A DNA stretch of 9,233 nucleotides, taken from Sulfurovum sp. (GTDB taxonomy: Bacteria > Campylobacterota > Campylobacteria > Campylobacterales > Sulfurovaceae). The stretch covers positions 1 through 9,233 of the forward strand of contig JAMONG010000183.1 in NCBI GenBank assembly GCA_027066595.1, given 5' to 3'. The notes under the pieces were generated by a model. The model searched no databases. It saw only the letters and a program-made list of their open reading frames with translations, and had not been told where the DNA came from. This document shows positions 1 through 8,400 of the stretch, piece by piece; position 1 is the first letter of the stretch; the number at the start of each line of letters is the position of its first letter. The position numbers were made by a program, and so were the translations under genes.

Positions 1-2
1 AC

Positions 3-203
3 AAAGAAATAGATATTAATAAATATAAACCTAACGATGAGTTGTTTAGCAAGGTAGATGATGCTGTATTGAAGCTCATGACTAAGAAGAACAAAGAGAA
101 CTTTTCCGAAGATGGTCAGCTACGCCTTAAGCCTGTGTATGAGGCATTGGGTGGTGAGGTTAGTTATGATGATATTCGTCTTTGTATGTTGTTTGTGGAG
201 TAA
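3..203 (+). CDS. C-terminal fragment of an unidentified protein (possibly a helicase-type C-terminal winged/HTH tail)
   Basis: An open frame enters from the left edge and runs 66 codons to a TAA at 201-203; the other two plus frames hit stops within the first 20 bases. The fragment is charged and lysine-rich (contains KLMTKKNKENFSEDGQLRLK) and ends LGGEVSYDDIRLCMLFVE. The pattern of a short helix, a basic segment and 'YEALGGEVSYDDIRL' looks like a small helix-turn-helix tail, such as those appended to Pif1/RecD-type helicases in Campylobacterota, but that is a weak recollection of family flavour. The start and most of the protein lie outside the window. It converges on leuC, with a hairpin between the two stops. 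That this is real coding sequence is fairly sure; the function is not. Confidence 0.6.
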   Translation, partial: KEIDINKYKPNDELFSKVDDAVLKLMTKKNKENFSEDGQLRLKPVYEALGGEVSYDDIRLCMLFVE

Positions 204-226
204 GTAAATAACGTTGAGATTGATTA

Positions 227-252
227 TGTGATACGACTAATATCGTATCACA
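227..252. terminator. Hairpin between convergent genes, probable bidirectional terminator
   Basis: A perfect 10-bp inverted repeat: TGTGATACGA at 227-236 and TCGTATCACA at 243-252, with a 6-base loop. It lies between the stop of the left-edge gene (201-203) and the stop of leuC (269-271 on the minus strand), where a shared terminator would be expected. Neither side has a strong run of T; the plus side continues CATAGTTTAAAATAG. It may therefore act as an inefficient or transcript-end-protecting hairpin. Confidence 0.55.
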
Positions 253-268
253 CATAGTTTAAAATAGA

Positions 269-1549
269 CTAAATATTTCTAGGGTCTACTATCTTCCCTG
301 CGATGGCAGATGCAGCTGCTACTGCTGAGTTGGCAAGGTAGATTTCAGAAGTTCTTGCACCCATACGTCCTACGAAGTTACGGTTGGTAGTAGCCACACA
401 ACGTTCACCGTCACCAAGTATGCCCATGTATCCACCAAGACATGCACCACAAGTAGGGTTGGAAACCACGGCACCTGCTTCTATAAGTATGTTCATTAAG
501 CCCTCATCTTGTGCTTGTAAAAATATCTTTTGGGTTGCAGGTGTGACTATCATACGTGTATGACGTGCCACTCTTTTACCTTTCATAATCTCAGCTGCAA
601 TGCGTAAGTCTTCGATGCGTCCATTGGTACAACTTCCAATCATCACTTGGTCAATCTTCAAATCATCTGCTACGGCTTGTTCTACTGGCTTACCATTTGA
701 TGGCAAAAATGGATAGGCAATGACTGGAGAGAGGTTTGCCATATCTATGCTTATCTCTTGACAGTATGTTGCATCTGCATCAGAGTAGTGAAGTTTTGGC
801 TCACTTCTTAACCCACCATTGGCTTCTTTTCTTTCATCTAAATAGGCTTGTGACACGGCATCAACAGCAAATATACCACTTTTTGCCCCAGCTTCTATCG
901 CCATGTTACACATAGAAAATCTATCTGCCATACCAAGATACTGTACACCATCACCTGTAAACTCTATGGCTTTATAAAGAGCACCATCTACACCCAAAAT
1001 ACGGATAAGTTCTAAGATAATGTCTTTTCCATAAATATGCTCTCCTGGTTTACCCACAAGGTTTACTTTGATAGACTCAGGTACTTTAAACCAGTTTCCA
1101 CCCGTGATGATAGAAAAAGAGATGTCCGTACTCCCCATACCCGTTGAGAATGCTCCCAAAGCTCCATGTGTACAGGTGTGGCTGTCTGCTCCGATGATGA
1201 CATCGCCAGGGATAACAAGTCCTTTTTCTGGAAGTAAGGCATGCTCGATACCCATATCTTTTTCATCAAAGAAGTATTTGAGGTCATGTTTATACGCAAA
1301 CTCACGTGAGATTTTGGCTTGGTTTGCTGAAGCGATGTCTTTAGCAGGAATGTAGTGATCCATCACGATAGCAAAACCATCAGGGTTAGCCAACTTCTCT
1401 ACGCCACTCTCTTCAAATGCTCTGATAGAAATAGGTGTCGTAATGTCATTACCAATGGTCATGTCTATAGGTACTCTTACAATCTCACCAGCTTGTACAT
1501 CTTTACCTGCATGCTCTGAAAATATTTTTTCTGTTATTGTTTGTGCCAT
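269..1549 (-). CDS. leuC: 3-isopropylmalate dehydratase large subunit (LeuC)
   Basis: This is the large subunit of isopropylmalate isomerase, which together with LeuD converts 2-isopropylmalate to 3-isopropylmalate in cytoplasmic leucine synthesis. The 426-aa protein belongs to the aconitase superfamily. Visible hallmarks are ADSHTCTHGA (121-130), GSCTNGR with C307, and NPTCGACLGG with C367 and C370; these three cysteines are the expected ligands of the 4Fe-4S cluster. RNFVGRMG lies at 390-397. At about 420 residues it is the shorter LeuC form (the type shared with archaeal IPMI/homoaconitase) rather than the roughly 466-aa enterobacterial form. The start is supported by AGGA on the minus strand seven bases before the ATG. 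No leuD, leuA or leuB lies on the downstream side inside the window. A homoaconitase-like activity cannot be excluded from sequence alone, but LeuC is the most likely call. Confidence 0.93.
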   Translation of the reverse strand: MAQTITEKIFSEHAGKDVQAGEIVRVPIDMTIGNDITTPISIRAFEESGVEKLANPDGFAIVMDHYIPAKDIASANQAKISREFAYKHDLKYFFDEKDMGIEHALLPEKGLVIPGDVIIGADSHTCTHGALGAFSTGMGSTDISFSIITGGNWFKVPESIKVNLVGKPGEHIYGKDIILELIRILGVDGALYKAIEFTGDGVQYLGMADRFSMCNMAIEAGAKSGIFAVDAVSQAYLDERKEANGGLRSEPKLHYSDADATYCQEISIDMANLSPVIAYPFLPSNGKPVEQAVADDLKIDQVMIGSCTNGRIEDLRIAAEIMKGKRVARHTRMIVTPATQKIFLQAQDEGLMNILIEAGAVVSNPTCGACLGGYMGILGDGERCVATTNRNFVGRMGARTSEIYLANSAVAAASAIAGKIVDPRNI

Positions 1550-1589
1550 AAGGTTATCCTTAATTCTGTATCTTTAATTAATTACGCGA

Positions 1590-1595
1590 ATTATA
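1590..1595 (-). promoter_or_regulatory. -10 element of the leuC promoter
   Basis: Read on the minus strand this is a perfect TATAAT (in context CGCTATAATTCGCG), about 40 bases upstream of the leuC ATG. The predicted leader is about 34 bases and includes the AGGA ribosome binding site at 1557-1560. No convincing -35 box is seen, which is usual for the main sigma factor of Campylobacterota. Confidence 0.6.
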
Positions 1596-1609
1596 GCGAA
1601 ATAAAATTA

Positions 1610-1618
1610 TGCTAGAAT
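1610..1618 (+). promoter_or_regulatory. Extended -10 element for the NFACT gene
   Basis: TG at 1610-1611, one base, then TAGAAT at 1613-1618 form an extended -10 element. Transcription would start near 1625, which is downstream of the first in-frame ATG at 1609 but upstream of the ATG at 1648. The element therefore supports the later start codon. It lies about 15 bases from the opposing leuC -10 box, so the two divergent promoters share their upstream regions. Confidence 0.5.
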
Positions 1619-1647
1619 TTCATCATACTCTATATGAAAAGATCTCT

Positions 1648-2991
1648 ATGAAACTCTATGAACTACAAGCCATCGCCACACGTCTCAATGACTTCACATT
1701 CATAAGCCGTGCTAGACGTATTGAAGACAATACCCTTGAAATCATGTTTGACAAAAAACAGAGCTATTTTTTTAACATGACACGAGGGCATAGCTTTGTA
1801 TATAAAGCACCCAGCCAAAGACCACTACAAGGCTACAATGCTCCTTTTGATACGCTGCTTCACTCCTTACTCTCAGGCTCTAAACTTTTAAGTGTCGATG
1901 TACCCAATGGTGACCGTATCTTACGCTTTACCATAGCCCCTAAAAGTAGCTATAAAGACAAAATTATCTACCTCCAGCTAGAGTTTACAGGTAAAAATAC
2001 CAATGCCATACTCATTGATGAGAATGAAGTCATCATCGAAGCACTTAGGCATATAGACAGTGACAGCTCTTTTAGGGTGATACGCCCAGGGATGGAACTG
2101 CTTGCTATTCCTCCTTTTGAACGTACCGAAGAAGTAAAAAAGATAGAAGAGATTGACAGTTATCTGGAACAAAAATTTACTGACATACAGGCTAAAAAAC
2201 TTTTAGAATTAAAGAAACAAAAATGCTCTGCCGTAGCAAAGAAAATCAAAAAGTTTGAACAACTGTTAAACAAACTGCCAAACAAAGAGAAGTTAGCCTT
2301 ACAATCTGAAGAATTTAAAAATTACGGTAACCTCATCTTGTCAAACCTCTACCAGATAAAGCCTTATGACACGAAGCTAAAGACCTACGATTTTGAAGGC
2401 AAAGAGATAACCATCACTTTGCCCAAAGATGTGACGGTTAACCGTATCTCTGACTACTATTTTAACCTCTCTAAACGTGCAAAAGCTAAAGCAAAAAATG
2501 TACATATAGAGCAAGAAAACCTAAGTTCCAAAAAAGCATTTTATGAAAACATCTACTATGCACTAGAACAAGCAAATACTCCCTATGAACTCGAACTTCT
2601 CGTACCAAAACGTGCAAAATCTTTACGTAAAAAAGAGAAGCTAAGAGAAGGTGAACTTTTTTGGATAGAGAACTACAAAGTACTTGTAGGTAGGAACTCA
2701 AATGAAAACCAAAAACTCTTAGAAATTGCCAAAGCAAATGACCTTTGGATGCATATAAGAGGGGTACGATCGAGCCATGTTATCATCCGTACTGATAAAC
2801 AAAACTTACCTGATACTGTGATACAAGCAGCTGCCAAACTTTGTGTCGATTTTTCAGTAAAAAACCCTGGAGACTACGAGGTAGACTACACCAAACGTAA
2901 ATTTGTCAAAGTCCAAGAAGGCTCAAACGTACTTTATAACAAATATGACACGATAAAAGTCACCAAAGAGGGTGTAGAGATAAGGATTTAA
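1648..2991 (+). CDS. NFACT family protein, RqcH/Rqc2-like ribosome quality control factor
   Basis: This is an NFACT-family protein, often annotated as fibronectin-binding or DUF814. Characterised members (bacterial RqcH, eukaryotic NEMF/Rqc2) bind stalled 50S-peptidyl-tRNA complexes and recruit tRNA-Ala to add C-terminal alanine tails. From M at 1648 it has 447 aa. The N-terminal NFACT-N domain contains NGDRILRF, whose Asp-Arg pair (89-90) matches the DR pair needed for alanine tailing in Bacillus RqcH, followed by LEFTGKNTNAILID. A lysine-rich helical middle (about 160-330) is probably coiled coil. The NFACT-R domain at the C-terminus shows VGRNSNEN (347-354) and DLWMHIRG...SSHVIIR (365-381). 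It is shorter than the roughly 570-aa Firmicutes proteins, mostly in the middle. The frame is open back to an ATG at 1609, but that codon overlaps the likely -10 element and has no ribosome binding site; the later ATG starts MKLYELQAIATRL, as expected for the family, after a weak AAAAGA. Its role in alanine tailing in this organism is inferred. Confidence 0.85.
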   Translation: MKLYELQAIATRLNDFTFISRARRIEDNTLEIMFDKKQSYFFNMTRGHSFVYKAPSQRPLQGYNAPFDTLLHSLLSGSKLLSVDVPNGDRILRFTIAPKSSYKDKIIYLQLEFTGKNTNAILIDENEVIIEALRHIDSDSSFRVIRPGMELLAIPPFERTEEVKKIEEIDSYLEQKFTDIQAKKLLELKKQKCSAVAKKIKKFEQLLNKLPNKEKLALQSEEFKNYGNLILSNLYQIKPYDTKLKTYDFEGKEITITLPKDVTVNRISDYYFNLSKRAKAKAKNVHIEQENLSSKKAFYENIYYALEQANTPYELELLVPKRAKSLRKKEKLREGELFWIENYKVLVGRNSNENQKLLEIAKANDLWMHIRGVRSSHVIIRTDKQNLPDTVIQAAAKLCVDFSVKNPGDYEVDYTKRKFVKVQEGSNVLYNKYDTIKVTKEGVEIRI

Positions 2992-3000
2992 TCCAACTCA

Positions 3001-3009
3001 TGATATAAT
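3001..3009 (+). promoter_or_regulatory. Extended -10 promoter of the cdsA-dxr-hydrolase cluster
   Basis: TGATATAAT is a perfect extended -10 element ten bases after the stop of the NFACT gene. Transcription would start near 3016, giving a leader of about 22 bases that holds the cdsA ribosome binding site AGGA at 3028-3031, six bases before the ATG. It makes the cluster independently transcribed from the NFACT gene, although read-through is possible because no terminator is seen between them. The same ten-base string, including the preceding A, occurs before tsaD. Confidence 0.6.
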
Positions 3010-3037
3010 CTAAACCTATATAAAACTAGGAAATAGT

Positions 3038-3796
3038 ATGCTAAAAAACTTAAGCTCTTTACAACAACGTGTCATCACAGGCATAGGTCTACTCATACTT
3101 GTAGGTTTCATAGGTTGGCTTGACAACTTTTTCATTATGTGGGCATTTTTAGGTACCATTTATATGTTTGCTTTTTATGAAGCGATGAAACTTTTTAAAC
3201 TCTCTTCTGCTTCTGCATACTTTTGGGCAGCCTTACTTTGGTCATTTGCCTACTTTTACCCTAACCCTGATGACCTTTTCTTTTTAGTTGCTATCATCTT
3301 TGCAGCAGCTATCGCATATCTGCACAACTTTGATAAAAGACTGCTCTTACCTTTTCTCTATCCCGTGTCAGGCATACTCTTTTTTCTCATTCTCTACCAA
3401 GATTTTGGGGTACGTTCTATGTTATGGCTCCTCATCACCGTGGCTCTTGCCGATACAGGTGCATACTTTACAGGTAAAGCCATAGGAAAGACAAAATTTT
3501 CAGACACAAGCCCCAATAAAACCCTAGAAGGTGTTTTCGGAGGTATCATCATCGCTACTGCTGTGGGTACCTATGTCGGTCTAAGCATTGCTCCTTTATG
3601 GATAGCTTTAGTCGTTAGCTTTGTTACTGCCACTAGTTCTGTTTTTGGAGACTTATTTGAGTCTTATCTTAAACGTGAAGCAGGTGTTAAAGACTCGGGA
3701 GACATACTGCCAGGACATGGTGGCATACTCGACAGAATAGATGGGTATCTTTTCGCTGCACCAATAATGGTCATCTCACTTCGAGCATTTTTATAA
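3038..3796 (+). CDS. cdsA: Phosphatidate cytidylyltransferase (CDP-diacylglycerol synthase)
   Basis: CdsA makes CDP-diacylglycerol from phosphatidic acid and CTP, the branch-point precursor of membrane phospholipids, in the inner membrane. The 252-aa protein is strongly hydrophobic, with several membrane segments (for example about 12-50, 59-95, 102-122, 127-145, 166-200). It ends with the full CDS signature at 209-235: S209, LKR (211-213), KD (218-219), PGHGG (225-229) and DRID (232-235). The upstream conserved patches D139-TGAYF, SPNKTLEG (158-165) and GDLFES (204-209) are also present. It is somewhat shorter than the 285-aa E. coli enzyme. The start has a good AGGA site. The stop is followed after three bases by dxr, a pairing of phospholipid and isoprenoid genes common in bacteria. 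Confidence 0.96.
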   Translation: MLKNLSSLQQRVITGIGLLILVGFIGWLDNFFIMWAFLGTIYMFAFYEAMKLFKLSSASAYFWAALLWSFAYFYPNPDDLFFLVAIIFAAAIAYLHNFDKRLLLPFLYPVSGILFFLILYQDFGVRSMLWLLITVALADTGAYFTGKAIGKTKFSDTSPNKTLEGVFGGIIIATAVGTYVGLSIAPLWIALVVSFVTATSSVFGDLFESYLKREAGVKDSGDILPGHGGILDRIDGYLFAAPIMVISLRAFL

Positions 3797-3799
3797 CCG

Positions 3800-4879
3800 A
3801 TGTCCTCTATCGTATTACTAGGTTCTACAGGCTCCATAGGGGTTAATACTCTTATCATCGCTAAACGTTATAACATTACCATAGAGGCGATGGTAGCAGG
3901 CTCAAACATCGACCTACTTAATCAACAAATATCAGAACACAGCCCTAAAGTGGTTGTCATTGCTAACATTGCAGACAAACACAAAGTCAATCACCCAAAT
4001 GTTCGTTGTGGTAGTGAAGCAATACTTACCCTCATAGAAGAGTCAAAAAGTAACATGATAGTGAATGCTTTAGTAGGCTACACAGGTTTAGCACCTACCC
4101 TTAAAGCCACAAGCTTAGGTAAACGTGTGGCACTTGCAAATAAAGAGTCTCTTGTCGTTGCAGGAGAATTCATAGATATGTCTCTCATTACTGTCATAGA
4201 CTCTGAACACTTTGGGTTGTGGTATCTCATTAATGAGCGTCCTGTATCAAAACTTTACATCACTGCATCTGGTGGTGCTTTTAGAGAGTGGGAGTTAGCC
4301 AAAATGAAAGATGCGAAGTTTTCAGATGCACTCAAACACCCCAACTGGTCGATGGGGAATAAAATTACCATAGATTCTGCGACCATGACCAACAAACTCT
4401 TTGAACTGTTAGAAGCCAAGTGGCTCTTTGGTACTTCAAACATTGATGCTGTCATAGAAAAAAAGTCTATTATTCATGCCTTGTGTGAATTTAAAGATGG
4501 CTCAACTACAGCACACTTTGCAGGAGTGGATATGAAACTTCCTATCGCTTTTGCACTTCAAGGTGAAGTAGAAGATGAGATACTTCCTCCTACAGATTTA
4601 CTAGCCATAGGTGGATTAGAATTTCTCCCTATAGAAGCAAAACGTTATCCTATTTGGAACATCAAAGAACATATTTTAAACAACCCCCATTTAGGCGTAG
4701 TAGTCAACGCGGCAAATGAAGTAGCCATTGAGAAGTTTCAACAAGAAGCCTGTGGCTTTTTTGAAATGAGTGATATTATTTTAAATGCCTATGAGAAGTT
4801 TGCTGATGTAAAAGCCCAAAATATAGATGAAATCATCACTATAGACACAGAAGTGAGAGCCTATGCAAGCACAAGATAG
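3800..4879 (+). CDS. dxr: 1-deoxy-D-xylulose 5-phosphate reductoisomerase (Dxr/IspC)
   Basis: Dxr converts 1-deoxy-D-xylulose 5-phosphate to 2-C-methyl-D-erythritol 4-phosphate with NADPH and a divalent metal, the committed step of the MEP isoprenoid pathway. The 359-aa protein begins with the nucleotide-binding GSTGSIG (8-14) and carries ANKESLV (113-119). The metal ligands are D134 and E136 of DSEH, plus E202 in TNKLFELLEAKWLF. The substrate-loop motifs ASGGAFRE (156-163) and HPNWSMGNKITIDSATMTNK (180-199) are intact. It is about 40 residues shorter than E. coli Dxr; part of the loss is a shorter stretch between DSEH and the ASGG motif. There is no obvious ribosome binding site in the three-base gap after cdsA, so translation is probably coupled to cdsA. 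The last 17 bases overlap the hydrolase gene in another frame. Confidence 0.96.
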   Translation: MSSIVLLGSTGSIGVNTLIIAKRYNITIEAMVAGSNIDLLNQQISEHSPKVVVIANIADKHKVNHPNVRCGSEAILTLIEESKSNMIVNALVGYTGLAPTLKATSLGKRVALANKESLVVAGEFIDMSLITVIDSEHFGLWYLINERPVSKLYITASGGAFREWELAKMKDAKFSDALKHPNWSMGNKITIDSATMTNKLFELLEAKWLFGTSNIDAVIEKKSIIHALCEFKDGSTTAHFAGVDMKLPIAFALQGEVEDEILPPTDLLAIGGLEFLPIEAKRYPIWNIKEHILNNPHLGVVVNAANEVAIEKFQQEACGFFEMSDIILNAYEKFADVKAQNIDEIITIDTEVRAYASTR

Positions 4880-5414
4880 GGTTCTCATTTTACATGGTTG
4901 GGGTGGTTCAGATGCACCCCATTGGCAGGCAGAGCTAGCTTCTGAGATAGCAAAAAACTATGGTACGGTCTCTTTTCCTTTACTAGACAACTGTCACTTC
5001 CCCTCTAAAAACAGATGGATAAAACAGGTCAAACAACTACTAGAAGAGTTTAAACCTCATACTGTGGTATGCCACTCTTTAGCCAACAACCTTTGGTTTT
5101 GGCTTTGTGAGGAAGAGGGTATGCAAGAATTAGAAAGACTCTTTATGGTCTCTGTACCTAGCATAGAGACTAAAGAAAAAACCATTAAAACCTTTTTTCC
5201 TTGCCCCCAACCAAAAAACATCCATGCAAAAGAAGTGCATATGATTGTCTCCGATGATGACCCGTGGGTAGCACTTGATGAAGCACAAAACATAGCCAAG
5301 CGATATAGTGCATCTTTTACTGTTTTGGAAAATGCGGGGCATATCAATGCAGATTCTGGGTATGGAAAGTGGGAACTCATAGAAGAAATGATATTAACAA
5401 AAAATCTCTCATAG
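4863..5414 (+). CDS. RBBP9/YdeN-type alpha/beta hydrolase (serine hydrolase family)
   Basis: A small 183-aa cytosolic alpha/beta hydrolase without a signal peptide. The oxyanion-side motif LILHGWGGSDAPHWQ (8-22) is typical of the YdeN/RBBP9 group. The nucleophile elbow is CHSLAN with S72 and lacks the usual first glycine. The acid is an aspartate in SDDDPWV (130-136, most likely D132 or D133) and the base is H160 in NAGHINADSGYG, so a Ser-Asp-His triad is present. The substrate is unknown for most members. The start lies inside the 3' end of dxr (17-base overlap, different frame), so it is almost certainly co-transcribed and translationally coupled with dxr. The context suggests a housekeeping rather than an accessory role, but gives no pathway. 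An alternative name is DUF/PF06821 family esterase. Confidence 0.85.
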   Translation: MQAQDRVLILHGWGGSDAPHWQAELASEIAKNYGTVSFPLLDNCHFPSKNRWIKQVKQLLEEFKPHTVVCHSLANNLWFWLCEEEGMQELERLFMVSVPSIETKEKTIKTFFPCPQPKNIHAKEVHMIVSDDDPWVALDEAQNIAKRYSASFTVLENAGHINADSGYGKWELIEEMILTKNLS

Positions 5415-5449
5415 GGTGATGTTTTCAACTCACCATGAAATTAAATAGG

Positions 5450-5490
5450 TATAAAATAGAGTTTCGCCGAAAGGCTTATTAAAAGGGAAA
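5450..5490 (+). promoter_or_regulatory. Putative promoter, leader hairpin and ribosome binding site of the NACHT gene
   Basis: TATAAA/TATAAAAT at 5450-5457 is a plausible -10 element in the 78-base gap after the hydrolase gene. Just downstream, GCC-GAAA-GGC (5466-5475) can form a short stem closed by a GNRA-type tetraloop at the very start of the transcript. AAGGG at 5483-5487 is a good ribosome binding site for the ATG at 5493. This suggests the NACHT gene has its own promoter rather than depending on the cdsA cluster. The hairpin is only three base pairs and may be chance. Confidence 0.4.
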
Positions 5491-5492
5491 GT

Positions 5493-8400
5493 ATGACAGC
5501 CAATCAAAAAGCACAAGCCAGAATATTTTTTGAAAATAGAATTCTCAAAGCAGACAAACAAGCGTTTGAAGATTTGTTTACTGAAATCATGAGTTATAAA
5601 GAGCTTGACTTTAGGTCTATTAAGCCTTGGGGAAATATTGGTGATAGAAAAAATGATGGGTACATTCCAAGTAGAGGTATTTTTTATCAAGTTTATGCTC
5701 CTGAAGATATTAGAAAGTCTTATCCTGATATTGTTAAAAAAATAAAAACTGACTTTACTGGTTTAGTTGAACAATGGTCAGATGTCAAAGAGTTTTACTT
5801 TGTTGTCAATGACAAATACAAAGGTGTTAATGCTGATTCTGAACAGCTTTTGACTCAGATAAAAGAGGACAATGGGTTAGATGAGTCTAAATTTATAACG
5901 GCTAGTGATTTAGAAAATATACTCTTTAGTTTGAGTGATGACCAAATCATAAAAATTACAGGGGTTTCATTTATTGATAATCCTATTTTAACTCCTGCTA
6001 TTTTACAGAATAGTTATCTTAAAAAATTTAGTACTATTTCTCTCTTAACTACCAATAACCCAAAGCCTATAGATGATATTTTCGTAAATCTAGCCATTAT
6101 CAAAGAGCAAAAAGAAGAGAAAAGTAATGATAAAACCATAAACAGAGAAGCTCTTTTGAGTAGTTATGAAGAGATACATAAACCAAAAGAGCCTATCGAG
6201 ATAAAAGAGCTTGTTAATAAATCAAATAAATCACTCATTTATGGAAAAGCAGGGATTGGTAAGACCACACTTTGTAAATACATATCCTATAAATGGGCAA
6301 AAGGAGAGCTGTATAGTGAGTTTGAATATCTTATCTATATTCCTCTTCGTGAGTGGAAAATTGGTGGTATTCAAGGGGCTATTCGAGATTACTATTATAG
6401 TCATGATGTTAAAGATATAAGTATAGATTTTGATGTAAATAAAACACTTTTTCTTTTTGATGGTTATGATGAGTTAGATGGTGATAAGAAGAAGATATTA
6501 AGAGATGAGATAGAGCATTATCATTTGAGTCACTATATTATAACTACTCGCCCTTATGGATATCAAAAGAATGATTTTAGTGTAAATGAGTATTTTGAAA
6601 CCATTGGTTTTACGGATGAGGATGTAGAGAAGTACATAGATACTTTTTTCAAAGAGAATCAAGATAAAACTAAATCTCTAAAAGCTTTTTTGCAGACCAA
6701 TATTAGTATTAAGCATATTGCTTATATTCCTTTGATGTTAGAGATGATTTGTTCACTATGGGAGCTAAAAGAGTTTGGTTCAGATATGACCATGACTGAA
6801 CTTTATGGTCAAGTTATTGAAAATATGTTGAAAAAACACTCTGCTAATAAAGATGATGAACGGGTTTACAAACGACAAAATAGAAAAAAGATACAAGAGC
6901 AGTTAGGTAAACTTGCTTTTGAAGGACTTACAAAACAAACCATACTTTTTGATGGGGATTTTATAGAAGATTCCATTACTAATATTGAATTTTTTGAAGA
7001 AAACACTATCTATTCAGGCTTTTTAAAATCAGATGGAAAAGAGAAAGATTTACTTGATAATAGTTTCGAATTTCCTCACTTAACTTTTCAAGAGTATTTT
7101 TCTGCTTTGTATGTTTCTAAACTTGAACCAACAGAGCAGAGTGAGATTATACGAGATTGGAAGTTTTATCCTCATATGCAAATGTTTTTTGCTTTTTTGG
7201 GTGGGTTAATTGAGGATAAGGAGTTTTTGTTAGAAGAGATTGAGAGTGAGCCGAGGGATTTAGTGGGGATTTACGAACTTGATTTAATATCTATTTGTTT
7301 AAGTGAAATACGACTTTCTGATAATCAAAAATATATGGAAAAAATGATTCTATGGATTGAATATGCGATTAAGGATGAAAAACTTTTTGAAAATCTGTTT
7401 ATTCCTCTTTTAAAAAAAATAGAAGTAAATAAAGTTTTTCATAAAAAAGAGATAGCTGAAGCCGTATATAACCTAATCTTAAAGTATTCAAAATTAGAAT
7501 TTCAAACGCATAATTTAATTGACGCTGTTGTATATAAACTTGCTTATATATTACCAATTATGATTAAGGATAAAAATCAATTATGTGAAATATATAGTAA
7601 CGTAATCAATAATACAACTATTTCAATTTATAATAAACATTCTATGTCTAGTGGATTTTCCCTACTTGCGAATACAAAAGATATTAGTCAAAAATTGATT
7701 AATTTAATTCAACAAGAAAAAGATGTAGATTATACGGCTTGGTTATTAAAAGCATTAATCGAACTAAATCTAGATGATACGAAATCAATAGATCTTGTTA
7801 CGGATTTTTTAAAAAACAATTATAAAGTTTTAAATAATCAAACTTTAGAGATGCTATGTAAAAATTTTGAAGAAATACATCAGAAAGAAATTTTAGTAGT
7901 TAAACTTGAAGCTATCTTAGATTACAGTCAATCAGATAATTATAATTTAAAAGAATTGGAACATACAATACATAATTTAAAAGCAAGAATATCTTCTAAT
8001 GATAATAGAAATAAAGAAAGTAGATTTCAAACTTATCATTTAAGTAAAAATCATGTTTATTTATTGATACATAAGAAATATAGTTATGTGAATTATACTG
8101 TAGAAGAATATATTGATGACTTAATATCAGTTGTTAGAAATAATACTTTCCATAAATATTATGATAGAAGATATGCTTTAGTTACTTTAGAATCTTTAGA
8201 TAGATCTGATGATAAAATTTTAAATCTTGCGATAGATTATTTGGATAGTAATGAACCTGATTTAAAAGGAGAAGCAATAAGACTTTTTTTCTCTATTGAT
8301 AGAGATGATAATAAATATTTAAGTATATTGGAAAAAGCAATAGGTGATTTTAATGAATCTCGGGATAAATATACTATATGGCAAAAATTATTTTCTATTA

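Noticed and set aside
1068..1355. A 95-aa plus-strand open frame inside leuC
   Set aside because: It is antisense to a conserved part of leuC holding the ADSHTCTHGA motif and has no ribosome binding site or recognisable domain.
5057..5428. A 123-aa minus-strand open frame opposite the hydrolase gene
   Set aside because: It is a shadow of the plus-strand hydrolase, which has a full catalytic triad and family motifs; the minus-strand product has no recognisable motif.
5415..5434. GGTGA...TCACC inverted repeat after the hydrolase stop, considered as a terminator
   Set aside because: The stem is only 5 bp with a 10-base loop and no T run follows, so it does not support a terminator.
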